NCBI RefSeq assembly: GCF_000498395.2
Contig: NZ_CP010979.1
Location: 868,001 to 932,000 of the forward strand
Direction: 5' to 3'
Length of the DNA: 64,000 bases
DNA from: Pseudomonas putida S13.1.2
Lineage (GTDB): Bacteria > Pseudomonadota > Gammaproteobacteria > Pseudomonadales > Pseudomonadaceae
Shown in pieces: positions 41,198-51,520 of the stretch (position 1 is the first letter of the stretch; each line of letters opens with the position of its first letter). A model generated the notes under the pieces. The model had not been told where the DNA came from and ran no database searches. It worked only from the letters and a program-made list of their open reading frames with translations. The position numbers were made by a program, and so were the translations under genes.

Positions 41198-44100
41198 TTA
41201 AGTAATAGGGTTTGACGGTCTTGGTAAGGTTCTGTTAGGTATGCCGAGGTTCAGGAAGTCTTTCATTTCTGAAGCCCTGCAGTGGCCAAGCTCATACAGT
41301 TGGTAATTGATGTTTGCATCTTTTAAACCCTGGAAAATCTGCGCGGATGAAACGGTCTCACCGGGTTTTATTCTGATGACGTCTACAGTGTAAGTCTTTG
41401 CAATTTCTCTCAAGTAAGGTTCTGAGTTATGCTCAAAGTGCGTGAGACTGAAGTTTGCCATGTAGTGCCCGCCTGGTATGGTTTTTGTTGGCTGTACGGC
41501 TCCGCTGACCATGGTCTCCGCTGCCGACCATTCCTTTGGTAGGAAACCTGCGGTTTTGGTGCTGATCATATATCCGCCAACGGTGCCGGTAGCAGGTGCA
41601 TAAGTGCGTGCTATCGATCCTGGAGGTAGCTTGGTTTTGCCACCGAGAATAAAGTTGCTTCCATGGGCTGACAGATAAGCTGTTGAGTTATATTTTCCGG
41701 CAGGATGAATAAGTTCGAATTTTCCAAAATCCGTCGTGGTCATCGTCGTCATCCTGCGCCTGAGTGCGGAGGTTCGAGTCGGCGTTCCCGGAACGGAACT
41801 CGGAGGCGTCGCTGCGGACGAAGTATTGACCAGGTTTCTTATAGGTTTGGGGACGGGCACTGGTATTTTGCTTGGTCTTCCTGCAAAAACCAAGTCAGCA
41901 TTATTGCCGGATTGGAAATCCTGGGTCCAGCGATGTTTAAGTTTGTTGCGCAGTGCGCGTAGTTCGGTCAATGACTCAGTCTTTATTTTGGAGGCTAAGG
42001 AACCTAGCTTTCTAACGCCTGCGTACGCCAGGACAGCCAGACTAGCAGCCAGGGCCGCCCATCCCAGCTTCTCTGCCAGTTCAGGGTTGCTCTGTTGCAC
42101 CGACACCTGCGCGATGGTCAAACCTGCATACGCCATCGTCGATCCATACATCACTGCGCTTGCCACCACGGCCATCTTCGAGGCTGCCGCCGGCGCACTG
42201 GCCAGTGCCATCATCACTTGTCCCACAGGTTCCAATATCCGCGACAACTCCGGATTCGACTGCCTCAACGCCATTCCCGTCGCCGTGACGGCGGCACCTG
42301 CTGTATAGACGATCATCAGGCCGGCGATCACCGGCGCACTGAGGGTGCCCGCCGAACCTATGATCAGCACTGCGCCCAAAACCGTCAGGGCCCCGAACAA
42401 CAGCCACTCCCCGACGCTGGCAGCCTGGGGCGGCGCTGTCTCCCTGCTGGGAGACAGCGCGGCAAGAATGGTATCGAGCCTTGCCAGGCTGTCTGCCTGG
42501 GCCTGGCGGCTGAGCATGATGTGGCCACTGGGGTCCTCGAAGTTGACCGGATCGGCTTTCGGGCAGTAGGCGCGGTCATTCGGGCCAGCCGCACCCAGGG
42601 GACTCCAGTCGTCGGGCTGGCAGAACACTTTGTGCTGGGCGTCGTAGACGCGGTAGCCGTCGCCCAGATGGAACCCCCCCGTCACCCGATCCACCCGCTG
42701 GCGGTTGTAGCCGACGCCCACCGATTGAGTGTTGAGAGTGGCCAGATGGGTTACGCCCCAGGGCGTGAACGTGACCGAATCGCGAACCCAAGCGCCATCC
42801 TTGAACTGGTATTCGTCACCCCCCCCTGTCTGCGGGTCGCCGAGCACGAACAGCCATTGATCGTCCAAGGCAACCGCAAGGCCTGCCTGGTCATCCAGCG
42901 TCACGCGCTTGAGCACCTTGCCTGCCCCATCTAGCCAGGTTTCCCCACTCAGACCATTGGCACCATAGTTGAGGATCCGCCGCTGGTTGTTGACGACATC
43001 ACACTGGGCGATCAGCCGGTCATGTTCGTCGTACTCGTAATAGGTCAGCGGCGTCGTGCCATTCTTGGCAGTCACTGACCTCAGGCGACCGCTGTCAGTG
43101 TAGGCCAGGGACTGTTCCCGCTCGTTGGTCGCCAGGTTGCCGTTGGCGTCGTACGTAAGAGAGACCGTGCGGCTACTGGTCTTGCCGGCAAGGGTTGGGG
43201 TACAGGTGATCGCGGTACGCCGTGTTGGATGCATTGCATCGTCGTAGGCATAGTCGCGTACCAGCGTGTCGTTGTTGCTACGCGTGGTCGAGCATTTAGT
43301 CATGCTGCCCAGTTCGTCGTATTGGTAAGTCTCTTCCTTAATGGCATAGCCTTCGTCATCCTTGACCTCTTCGCCCGCCACTGCGTCCACCGTCCATTGC
43401 TGCAACTCATCGCTGGTACCGGTCACGCTAGTGTAATAGACGAATGTCTCGGTTCTCGCCCGAGTGCCGTCACGGTACAGCGTCTTGCTTAGCAGCTGGC
43501 TGGCCGGTGACCAGGTTTGCTCGTAGCGCACCTTTTCCTGGCCGTTCAGCGCATAATTGCGCTTGGTCTCGCGGCCGAAGGCGTCGTAGTCGGACTGCAC
43601 CTGCAAGCACTGGCCGGTGCGCATGTCCTGCACCGTCAGGCAGGCCAACTGCCCCAGTGCGGTGTATGTGTAATGGTATTCGAGTGATCCCCGGCGCAGC
43701 CGGCTGCGGTAGCCTTGGGCATTGTCCCAGGCCTGCAGGGGCAGGCCGTTGCTGTGCCATGTGCCGGTCTGGACGCCGCGCAGGGAGGCAGACCCCTCAT
43801 CGCGCTGCTGTTGCCCGTGCACTGTCCGTTTGAAGCGCCAGGTGCCCAGCAGCAGCGGCTGCAAGGCTTCGCTGGTGACCAGGCTTTGATAATCCCCCTG
43901 CACCGGGCGTTCGGCTTGCATGGCCTGTGTGACGGGGCTCAACTTGAAGGTCACCAGGGGTGTCCTGCTCGCGGTGCTGCTGCCGCTTTGTGCATACCAA
44001 GACAGGCTGCCATCGTCGTTGCGTGCATGGTAAAGGCTGGTGCCATCTGGCTTCACGTAACCGTCTGGTCGGGTTCGCAGCGTTTGGTTGGTATCGCTGC

Positions 44101-45781
44101 CCCTGACCAGCGTCGACACGGTGCCCTCATTGAACGTGCGGCTGGCCAGTACTCGTTCCGGCGCCTTCGCCGACTTCTTCACGCTCATGCGGGTCGGGGC
44201 GTCGTTCAAGCCTTCATAGGCCCAGGCAATGATCGATTTGTCCGGTTGGATCAGCGTCTTTGGGCGCCCCAGGCCGTCGTAGGTGATATCCCAGGTTCTG
44301 GTTTGCTTCGCATAGCCGGGAATGTCCTCGGTCACCCGCGTACGTTGGCCTTTCTGGTTGAGGGTCTGGGTGGTCGTGATGGCAGCACCGGCGGCAGATT
44401 TCTCCAGGCCTTTCCAGGTTTCCTGCGTCAGGGTGACCGACCCGTCCGCCAGGTTGCGCTGGGTGGATTGCTGGGTGGTCAGTGCGCCTTGCGAGATCAG
44501 CCCCAGGGTGGAGCGGGTGGTCAGCGACACATTCCGGTTTGCATCGGTAACCACCGGGTCATGCCCGTGGGCCTGCCAGAACCAGTCCTTGCTCTGCTGG
44601 GGCAGTGCTTTGACGTTGTCGATGCGCAGGCCACCCGGCAAATAGTCGAACATCACTTGGCTGGCCATTTGCCCATCGCTGTCCCAGGATGTTTCTTCCA
44701 CCGTGCAATAGTTGTCGGCACTGTGGTCAGGCCCTGGCACGCGTTGCAGCTCACGGCGCACGATGCGTTGTTGGCCATCGTAGTAACACTGCTGGTGACG
44801 CCCCTGGGCATCGCAAGTCCTGACCCGCTGACCCTTGCCGTCTTCCGCGTAATGGACGGATTGCGAGTGGGTGGCTTTTAGCTCAGTAACCAAGCCCCTG
44901 GTAAAGGCCTCTTCATTGAACGCATAGGTGTCACTGCGTACGCCCCGGCCCAGGCTGTCGTATCGATGGCAGGTGAACGCTATGGCCTTGCCCTCGTTGT
45001 CTTGCTGGCTTTCACGCAGTAGGAGGCCGGTGCGCGCCGACACGATCTGGCGTTGCAGGATGGCCGTTGACGCCGAGTAGGGCGTGGTGCGCAGCAGTTC
45101 GTAAGTGGCGGCTTGTTGGCCGGTGGCCACCACCTCGGTCACGGTCTGGGTGCTGCGAGCGTTGTCGTTCTGGTACCACTGGGTGGCGATGCGTTCGCTG
45201 CTGCGGACCGCGCCGGCCTGGTGCTGGTAGTTGGCCTGCACCAGGGAGACGGACAGCGCTGTCGGTTTGGCCAGCTTCACGTCCTCCAAGGCTAGGGTGT
45301 CGCTGTCGGCAAAGGCTTCGAAGCCTTCAAAGGTCAGCACGGTGTTGGGCAGCAAGGTGCCGTGCTCGTCGCGCTGGTTCAGGGCGTAGCCGAACAGGGT
45401 CAGTACCGGGGCCTGGCGGGTACCGTCGGGCAGCAGCAGGTACTGGTATTGCGCGCATAGTGGCAGCAGGCCTTTACCAGCCTCCGGGCGCTGGGTGCAG
45501 CTGAGCTGGGTGGCATCGGCCAGTGCCCTGCCGGTGCTGCCCGCCGTGGCGTTGGTACCGGTGGTGACCTTGGCCAGTGTCAGCCCTGCAACCAGCTTGC
45601 TGATGTCCAGTGGATGGGCGTCGGTTTCGTAGTACCAGAGCCGTGTGTGCAAGCCGTCATCAGTGATGAACTGTATAGGTTCCAGGCCGCCTGGGCGGTA
45701 GCGGGTAAGCGCGGTTTCCGTGAGCGAAGTCGCTGCAAGGGTGGGCGATGAGCTGGAGGTGGTCTGATCCGTGCTGGTCAT
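41198..45781 (-). CDS. Rhs-repeat protein with variable C-terminal domain
   Basis: A 1527-residue protein overlapping the upstream giant gene by ATGA. YD repeats are visible: YDGLGRPKTLIQPD, YDAFGRETKRNYAL, YTYTALGQLACL, YDANGNLATNEREQ, YEYDEHDRLIAQ. The Rhs core ends at DPVNFEDPSGH (about residue 1082). The last 445 residues have several hydrophobic segments and then a soluble domain with STAYLSAHGSNFILGG, resembling the Stv-type domain found at Rhs C-termini. The repeats should form a shell around that tip. No immunity-sized gene lies between this stop and the integrase remnant. Confidence 0.82.
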   Translation of the reverse strand: MTSTDQTTSSSSPTLAATSLTETALTRYRPGGLEPIQFITDDGLHTRLWYYETDAHPLDISKLVAGLTLAKVTTGTNATAGSTGRALADATQLSCTQRPEAGKGLLPLCAQYQYLLLPDGTRQAPVLTLFGYALNQRDEHGTLLPNTVLTFEGFEAFADSDTLALEDVKLAKPTALSVSLVQANYQHQAGAVRSSERIATQWYQNDNARSTQTVTEVVATGQQAATYELLRTTPYSASTAILQRQIVSARTGLLLRESQQDNEGKAIAFTCHRYDSLGRGVRSDTYAFNEEAFTRGLVTELKATHSQSVHYAEDGKGQRVRTCDAQGRHQQCYYDGQQRIVRRELQRVPGPDHSADNYCTVEETSWDSDGQMASQVMFDYLPGGLRIDNVKALPQQSKDWFWQAHGHDPVVTDANRNVSLTTRSTLGLISQGALTTQQSTQRNLADGSVTLTQETWKGLEKSAAGAAITTTQTLNQKGQRTRVTEDIPGYAKQTRTWDITYDGLGRPKTLIQPDKSIIAWAYEGLNDAPTRMSVKKSAKAPERVLASRTFNEGTVSTLVRGSDTNQTLRTRPDGYVKPDGTSLYHARNDDGSLSWYAQSGSSTASRTPLVTFKLSPVTQAMQAERPVQGDYQSLVTSEALQPLLLGTWRFKRTVHGQQQRDEGSASLRGVQTGTWHSNGLPLQAWDNAQGYRSRLRRGSLEYHYTYTALGQLACLTVQDMRTGQCLQVQSDYDAFGRETKRNYALNGQEKVRYEQTWSPASQLLSKTLYRDGTRARTETFVYYTSVTGTSDELQQWTVDAVAGEEVKDDEGYAIKEETYQYDELGSMTKCSTTRSNNDTLVRDYAYDDAMHPTRRTAITCTPTLAGKTSSRTVSLTYDANGNLATNEREQSLAYTDSGRLRSVTAKNGTTPLTYYEYDEHDRLIAQCDVVNNQRRILNYGANGLSGETWLDGAGKVLKRVTLDDQAGLAVALDDQWLFVLGDPQTGGGDEYQFKDGAWVRDSVTFTPWGVTHLATLNTQSVGVGYNRQRVDRVTGGFHLGDGYRVYDAQHKVFCQPDDWSPLGAAGPNDRAYCPKADPVNFEDPSGHIMLSRQAQADSLARLDTILAALSPSRETAPPQAASVGEWLLFGALTVLGAVLIIGSAGTLSAPVIAGLMIVYTAGAAVTATGMALRQSNPELSRILEPVGQVMMALASAPAAASKMAVVASAVMYGSTMAYAGLTIAQVSVQQSNPELAEKLGWAALAASLAVLAYAGVRKLGSLASKIKTESLTELRALRNKLKHRWTQDFQSGNNADLVFAGRPSKIPVPVPKPIRNLVNTSSAATPPSSVPGTPTRTSALRRRMTTMTTTDFGKFELIHPAGKYNSTAYLSAHGSNFILGGKTKLPPGSIARTYAPATGTVGGYMISTKTAGFLPKEWSAAETMVSGAVQPTKTIPGGHYMANFSLTHFEHNSEPYLREIAKTYTVDVIRIKPGETVSSAQIFQGLKDANINYQLYELGHCRASEMKDFLNLGIPNRTLPRPSNPIT

Positions 45782-48700
45782 GGCTGCTGTTCCTCGGCAG
45801 TGGCGGCGACGCGGAGATCTTCGACGGTGATGTGCTGCTCTGTTTGCCGCGGCTGGCGCAGCGGCTCGGGCACGGCGTTGTCGGTTTGATAGACATGACG
45901 CGTGATGCGCTGCTGCTCGCCGGGGACCTTCTCGATCACGCGCGCAAGTTCCGTCGCACCGTCACCGCTGTGAGACCACTCCCAGCGGGTGGATGGGATC
46001 TGTTCCAGGTCGCTGCCGACTGGCGCGTGTGCGTAGCGGGTGGCTGCGGTGATTCGCTCTTCACCTTCCCAGGCCCAGGCGTGGTGGGTATTCGGTTGTT
46101 GGCCACCAGGGATCAAGGTTTGCAGATCGACGCGAGGTAATGAAAAGGGATGCGGCCAGTCGTAGGCGACCACTTCCCGTGAACCATCGTCCTCGATAAC
46201 GCCGCACAATATATTGTCGAGCACTGGCGTCACCGCGTACTGGAAGTGCAGGCGCTGGTCGGGCTGGTCGGGCTGGGAGCCGCTGGATCGAGTCAAACGC
46301 CTGAGCAGGCAGTCCTTGATGTCCAGGGTGATGCAGCAACGCTCATCAGTCTCTGGCCAGAGGGTGAAAACGCTCTGTTGGCTACCCTCCAGCATTGGCT
46401 CGGCGGAGTGTTCGGCCTTGAGCAGAACGTTGACGCCGTCGTTTATGCTCGTCAGGCGGACATGGCCCTTTACGCCTTGCCAGGCCAGTTGCAGCGCTCG
46501 GCTGTCGGCCTTGAGTTGCAGGGGCACCAAAATCGAGGCATTGCGCTCTACATCGGCAAGTAGCAACGCCATTTCGGTTTTCAGTTTGTTCAGCTCTGTT
46601 CTATTCGCGGTGACTTGTTGTTTTTTTTCCAGGTCCTTACCTAACAAATCGGCGCCCCACGTGGCGTTCATAAAGGTCGCAACAACGGAAGAGAGGTGTA
46701 TACTTCGGGTTTTTTCGTGTTCATCAATTCCTGAACCAGCCGTGACACCCACGCCTCCGGCAAGCAAACCACCGAGAATGGACCATATCGGCACTGCATT
46801 TTTTGATGGTGTTTTCAGCTCTTCCAATGCTTTATCGATTTGCTTGACAATCCTATTGATCGTGCTTTTAAGGCGGTTTTTATATGCTTCGCCACTTTCC
46901 AAGTTGTCATGAGTCTGGGGGAGGCCCAATACTTCCTCGTGGCCGTTCAGGAGTTCGATCGTGAGAGTGCTCAGGTGATAGACGTTTCGCTTGCCACCTC
47001 CAGCGCTCAACTCTTCGGTGGTCCCTTGGCCTGCTTTGAGGGTATAGCCAAGGCGTACTATCGGCTCGCCATCGATCAGTTGCTTGATGTTATCAATGCT
47101 GAGCTCATCTACGGTGCCGTTGCTCAATACCAGGCGCCGGTTTCGATTGTCGTAAGAAGAAAAACCGGAGAGCGCAAAGCCATCGCCGAGAGCGCTTTCG
47201 TTGGCACGTAACGGCGAGTAGTTGAACGCCAGTGGGATCGCCGGCGTGTTGCCGGAGAGGCTGGACAGCGTTGCAATTGTATGATGGAAGTGGAACAGGC
47301 CTGTCTGGGGCGAGACGCCATGGGGCTGCGAGCCGCTAGAGGCAAAGAGCTCGACCCCTGCGGTATTGGCCATATCGGCACACAGTGTGTCCTGCGCAGG
47401 CATTTCAAAAACTTCTTTCGTTGTGGTGCAGCTTTGAATCTTCTTCCAAAGAGAAGTTGGCGATAAGATGCCGATCAAGATGCGTGCTGTAGCGCTCTCT
47501 TCATCTGGTGCGAAAGGGAAGTTTAAATCGAGTGTGAGTTCACCGTCATGTTGGCTGCAGGAGGCTAGAGAAAAGCCTTTTTCGATGGCTTGAGTGTCGA
47601 GTGCAATGCAGAGTTGCTCCCGTGGTGAGGAGGTGAGGATTTCGATAGTTGCGAGGTGGCGTTGGATGGTTGCTATATCTGAGAGGGTATTTTTGATGAG
47701 CTTTCTGCTAAGAAAGGCCTGAGCAAGACGTTGAAGGAACGGGCTACCTGGAAATGTAAGCAAGTGCCAGTACCCGCTTATAATATAGCTGAAGGCATCA
47801 GGCGTATTCTGAGGGATGGGGTCGATGGTGGGCATGACTGAGTTATGTAAGTACGGTGCTTCGCAGTGTGATTTAACGAGCTCATCCATGTCGTGTCTTG
47901 TTGGCATTCGTGGAATGCTTATATTGATTTTTATCGGTTTTTCCATGATTTCTCTTGCGAGCCCAGGCCAGAAGTCTAATCCTTTCTGATAGATATCCAG
48001 GTATAAGTAATATACGGGGTCTATGTAATCTTCGTAAAATTGCATGTCGGCGCCAACGTTCGCGAAGATGGAAATGTGATCGTTATATTTCTGGATTGGT
48101 CCAGCCGTGGCGAGTTCTTCAATGTAAAATGGAGTGCCGTGATTGTCAGCCGCCATGGGAGCTGGAATTATTTTTTCCAGTGTTGTTTGTAAATGAAGCG
48201 TAGTGGCTTCGCGTAATTTCCAATGGTTCAGGGAGGTGCCGGAAACATTGGGTTCGATGCTGAGTCCAAGCCAAACAACCCCATTTTGTTTCAAGTGCCC
48301 TTCAAGCGTTTTCGCCAGATTGGCCCGCTTTGCTGCCTGATCGAGTGAAGACTCCATTGCCGACAAAGTAATGGATGAAGCGTGGCAGAGGTGCCCCGTG
48401 CGCGTGTCGCGGCTCTCAATGAGCAACTGGATACTGTCGTCGTCAAGACAGGCGTCAAGCACGTCATCGATATCCGCGCCGGAGCGGCTTGACCAGGCAG
48501 GTGATGCCAAGGGCTCGCTCATCCAGACGCGAAGTGGCACCGCTGCGCGTAGGCAACGCCAAGTCGAAGCAGGGGCCGTGCCGCCGCTGCTTGTCTGTTC
48601 CAGTTTTATGTAGGGTGCCAAGGGACTGGCAGCCAACTGGCTGGCCAACGCGCTCGGCCACTGGTCTAGCGCTTGTGTTGCAACACTTGGGCAGAACGTG

Positions 48701-50649
48701 AACGGCGATCCCGGTAGCGGTGCGCCCGTAACATGATCGTGTACCGCAATCATCACCTCGTTTTCCAAGGCCAGGCCCGAGTTCACGCTGAATGATGCGT
48801 GCTCAAGCCAATTGACGGATTCAAGTTGCACAGAAAGGTCGGACAGTTGCGGTATCCAGAGCTGATTACCCTGCTCCGCGGGCGTGATGCTGATGCCATC
48901 GTCTTGGAGTATGCCGGCTCTTAGCATCGCACTGTGCTGGTTAAGGAATTCGCACATCTGTTTGTTCCAGCTGCTGCGGGTGCTGTTCGCTTCGGGCTGG
49001 TAAAAATGAGATTCGTACAGGTGCTGGCTGGTCCTGTGGCGTACTTGTATGCAAATACGTTCTCCCAAAGGCGGCGCTGCATCTGGAAGCCGGAGTGCAC
49101 TGACCTGGTTGGCCTTGAACGGAAGGTTGCTGAGCAGCTTGCAATGCGAATCAAATGCCCACAAACGATCGACCTGGCTTTTCTCGATGTTGTTGTAACC
49201 CGTGAAGGCTTGCGAGGTGGGGGCATCGGTGTTTTCGGTAAATTCGGCGTCGTCCGAGAGATGCCCGGCCTGGAGCAGCACGGAACCCTCGACCAGCGTG
49301 CGGTCGGCTTGGATCGCCTTGACCAATGCAGCCGGCCAGGCCACGCGGGCTTTGTTGGCTTCGGTCGCTTTTAGCGAGACGGTTTTCAGCACGCGCCCGT
49401 CGATGGGGTCGACGGCCCACACGTGAATCTGCTCGTCGGGCTGCAAATCTCGATCTGCCAGGACATAACATGGGCTGGTCCATAGGCAGGGATCTTCGCC
49501 GAGCAAGGCTGGTGCGAATCCGGTCATCTCTGGCAGCGTGTAATTAATAAGTGACGCTGCGCTGTCGCCCGACTCATCAGGTGGAGAGCTGCCGGGCTCT
49601 TGAGGGGCAGCGCTCTGATCCGGTCTGGAGCCTTCTTCGATAGCTGCCTCAATCAGTCCGTCCAAGCCCGGTATTTCGAAATAATAGGGAACTTCTGGAA
49701 ATGGCAACGCTTGGTTGATCTGATCGATCAGGCCTTGCTCCTGCAAGGATGACCTGCGCGCAACCATGATTACTGAAAGCCTGGCTTCTGTAGTGGACGC
49801 TTTCCAGTACCTTTCCTGCCTGACAAGTGTGTCTAAAAGATCGTATTTCGCGTGAACCTCATGACTCGGCCCGAAGTCCTCATCATTCAGCCCGAAGAGG
49901 GCCTCGCCAGTTTCTTGATTGAGTTCATTAGGCGCCAGTTCATGCTCGAATTGCCATTGGACCGGCGCTGCTTGTACATCGCTATTATCTGTAACTGATT
50001 GAGAGATCTCCCAGGCTACAAACGCTTTAGGTAGCTTCGACAAATAGTTTCGGGCAACGGTGTGGGACAGCGTGGTGGGGGATTTCATGCCCTGATAGAA
50101 GTCGTCGGCAAATTCTAAAATGCCGTAGAGGAAGTCACGGTCAGTGATCAGCCGGCGTTGCTGCAGTAGCGCGCGGACTTGCTCCTTGTTGGGCGAGCTT
50201 TTGAGCATGAGCTTGTGGCGGCTCTTTACATCAACCTCTGTACACGCCAAAACCTGATCAATGTCGGATTCGGTTCCCCATAGGAACCTAGGAGCACCTT
50301 CATCAATTGTGTAAGTGCACACAAGCCGGACAGTGGCTTCCTTACCAAACAGGATATCTTCATCAGGCGAAAGCACGGTGGGCAGCGCAAGTTTCTGGCG
50401 TCTCGCAGTGAGCGCTTCATCCGCTTCGCGGATGTTGAAAGTTGACCCAAAAGACAATGTCTTCCAGTACTTCCTTGCGACGTTGAAATTTTCTCTATTT
50501 TCACTGGAAAGAACTTCGATACGGTCCTCATGTAGGGCTTCAATAAAACAATCATAACCAGCCTTGTTGGTAGACAAGAATGAATTCAATATGTGCACAT
50601 GGCTTCCCTGCTTTACGCCAAGTACTTCAAGTATTGCTTTGCTGTACAT
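45778..50649 (-). CDS. Giant Rhs-partner protein (TcB-like role)
   Basis: A 1623-residue protein; the ATG at 50649 has GGAGGTGCGC upstream. The N-terminal 1100 residues have no repeat I recognise. From about residue 1130 the chain turns into an Rhs/TcB-type start (LAFNYSPLRANESALGDGFA then SGFSSYDNRNRRLVLSNGTV), and a coiled segment and a further beta part follow (EVVAYDWPHPFSLPRVDLQT). It probably pairs with the downstream Rhs gene as one shell. GC is low between about 47.4 and 48.3 kb, suggesting transfer. Confidence 0.7.
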   Translation of the reverse strand: MYSKAILEVLGVKQGSHVHILNSFLSTNKAGYDCFIEALHEDRIEVLSSENRENFNVARKYWKTLSFGSTFNIREADEALTARRQKLALPTVLSPDEDILFGKEATVRLVCTYTIDEGAPRFLWGTESDIDQVLACTEVDVKSRHKLMLKSSPNKEQVRALLQQRRLITDRDFLYGILEFADDFYQGMKSPTTLSHTVARNYLSKLPKAFVAWEISQSVTDNSDVQAAPVQWQFEHELAPNELNQETGEALFGLNDEDFGPSHEVHAKYDLLDTLVRQERYWKASTTEARLSVIMVARRSSLQEQGLIDQINQALPFPEVPYYFEIPGLDGLIEAAIEEGSRPDQSAAPQEPGSSPPDESGDSAASLINYTLPEMTGFAPALLGEDPCLWTSPCYVLADRDLQPDEQIHVWAVDPIDGRVLKTVSLKATEANKARVAWPAALVKAIQADRTLVEGSVLLQAGHLSDDAEFTENTDAPTSQAFTGYNNIEKSQVDRLWAFDSHCKLLSNLPFKANQVSALRLPDAAPPLGERICIQVRHRTSQHLYESHFYQPEANSTRSSWNKQMCEFLNQHSAMLRAGILQDDGISITPAEQGNQLWIPQLSDLSVQLESVNWLEHASFSVNSGLALENEVMIAVHDHVTGAPLPGSPFTFCPSVATQALDQWPSALASQLAASPLAPYIKLEQTSSGGTAPASTWRCLRAAVPLRVWMSEPLASPAWSSRSGADIDDVLDACLDDDSIQLLIESRDTRTGHLCHASSITLSAMESSLDQAAKRANLAKTLEGHLKQNGVVWLGLSIEPNVSGTSLNHWKLREATTLHLQTTLEKIIPAPMAADNHGTPFYIEELATAGPIQKYNDHISIFANVGADMQFYEDYIDPVYYLYLDIYQKGLDFWPGLAREIMEKPIKINISIPRMPTRHDMDELVKSHCEAPYLHNSVMPTIDPIPQNTPDAFSYIISGYWHLLTFPGSPFLQRLAQAFLSRKLIKNTLSDIATIQRHLATIEILTSSPREQLCIALDTQAIEKGFSLASCSQHDGELTLDLNFPFAPDEESATARILIGILSPTSLWKKIQSCTTTKEVFEMPAQDTLCADMANTAGVELFASSGSQPHGVSPQTGLFHFHHTIATLSSLSGNTPAIPLAFNYSPLRANESALGDGFALSGFSSYDNRNRRLVLSNGTVDELSIDNIKQLIDGEPIVRLGYTLKAGQGTTEELSAGGGKRNVYHLSTLTIELLNGHEEVLGLPQTHDNLESGEAYKNRLKSTINRIVKQIDKALEELKTPSKNAVPIWSILGGLLAGGVGVTAGSGIDEHEKTRSIHLSSVVATFMNATWGADLLGKDLEKKQQVTANRTELNKLKTEMALLLADVERNASILVPLQLKADSRALQLAWQGVKGHVRLTSINDGVNVLLKAEHSAEPMLEGSQQSVFTLWPETDERCCITLDIKDCLLRRLTRSSGSQPDQPDQRLHFQYAVTPVLDNILCGVIEDDGSREVVAYDWPHPFSLPRVDLQTLIPGGQQPNTHHAWAWEGEERITAATRYAHAPVGSDLEQIPSTRWEWSHSGDGATELARVIEKVPGEQQRITRHVYQTDNAVPEPLRQPRQTEQHITVEDLRVAATAEEQQP

Positions 50650-50836
50650 GCGCACCTCCATTGACTCTGCATGACACCAAGCTACTCATGCAGGCGGCTT
50701 GGCAGTTTGTCGAGCAATGAAGATATTTCGGGATAATTTAAAGAGCGGCAACTAGTAGAAATATCAGTTGACAGAGTAGGCCGTAGGCGCAATCCCTTGC
50801 CTCTGCCGAAAGTAGGGCATCGGATTCGATGGGCCT

Positions 50837-51077
50837 TTGGTGATGGCGGTGTCGGTCATTGACAGGGAAACCCGAGAGGTCATCGAGACGCGCACTGGCT
50901 CACAAGGGGGGAGCGGTGGCGAAAAGGAAATCATCGCATCCTATGTGCTGACCGCTTCACTGAGCTATGCCCTGTGCCCGGATGGCAGTAGTCGGCCGCT
51001 GTTCGGCACCATTGTGCTCGATGAGGCGTTTCCGCGCAGTTCTCATGGCCGGGCGGATCATCGCGGCGCTGAGGGAG
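50837..51077 (+). pseudogene. Fragment of an SMC-like ATPase (Wadjet JetC-type)
   Basis: The frame encodes IETRTGSQGGSGGEKEIIAS, YVLTASLSYALCPDGSS and LFGTIVLDEAFPRSS: an ABC/SMC signature followed by Walker B, as in JetC/MukB-like and SbcC-type ATPases. The expected next residues (AGRIIAALRE) are found in another reading frame at about 51045-51075, so a frameshift is present. The Walker A half is missing. It joins directly to a lipoprotein fragment. Confidence 0.75.
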
Positions 51078-51511
51078 CCTACAACAAAGACCGCCAACGC
51101 CCTTCAATCAAGTCCAGCGGTGGCGAGCCGCCAATTCCGATCGTCTACGACGGCCGCCAGGCCTACATCACCTTCGAAGACGGCTCCCGCCTGAACGCGC
51201 GGCCCGCGCTTTACCTGGGCATCAACGAAACCTACGACTTTCCGGTCGTGTACGCACCCGCCGCACGCCCATCGCCTTACCACATCAACAGCGACGAAGT
51301 GCAGCGCAACATCCCCAAGATGACCAACAACAAGCGCTACGGCTCTGCCTGTGTGATTTTCCAGACCGACAAGTTCGATGCCGATTCCAAATGGACCATC
51401 CACCTGGGCGCGCTCTAGGTGCAAGGCCAGAAGCTACCGATACCACCGCTGGAACTCTGCTACCCCCCCGTGAAGAAGTGGATGGGTATCGAGCCTTTGA
51501 TGCGGCCATGA
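51078..51511 (+). pseudogene. Truncated duplicate of the lipoprotein gene at 55786
   Basis: The DNA and protein closely match the 3' part of the gene at 55786-56502 (YNKDRQRPSI, AYITFEDGSRLNARP, MTNNKRYGSA, FQTDKFDADSKWTIHLGAL). An in-frame TAG at 51416-51418 interrupts it where the intact copy continues; beyond it the frame encodes the same ending (KKWMGIEPLMRP). It has no signal peptide and is joined to the SMC fragment. Confidence 0.85.
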
Positions 51512-51520
51512 GCTGATGGA

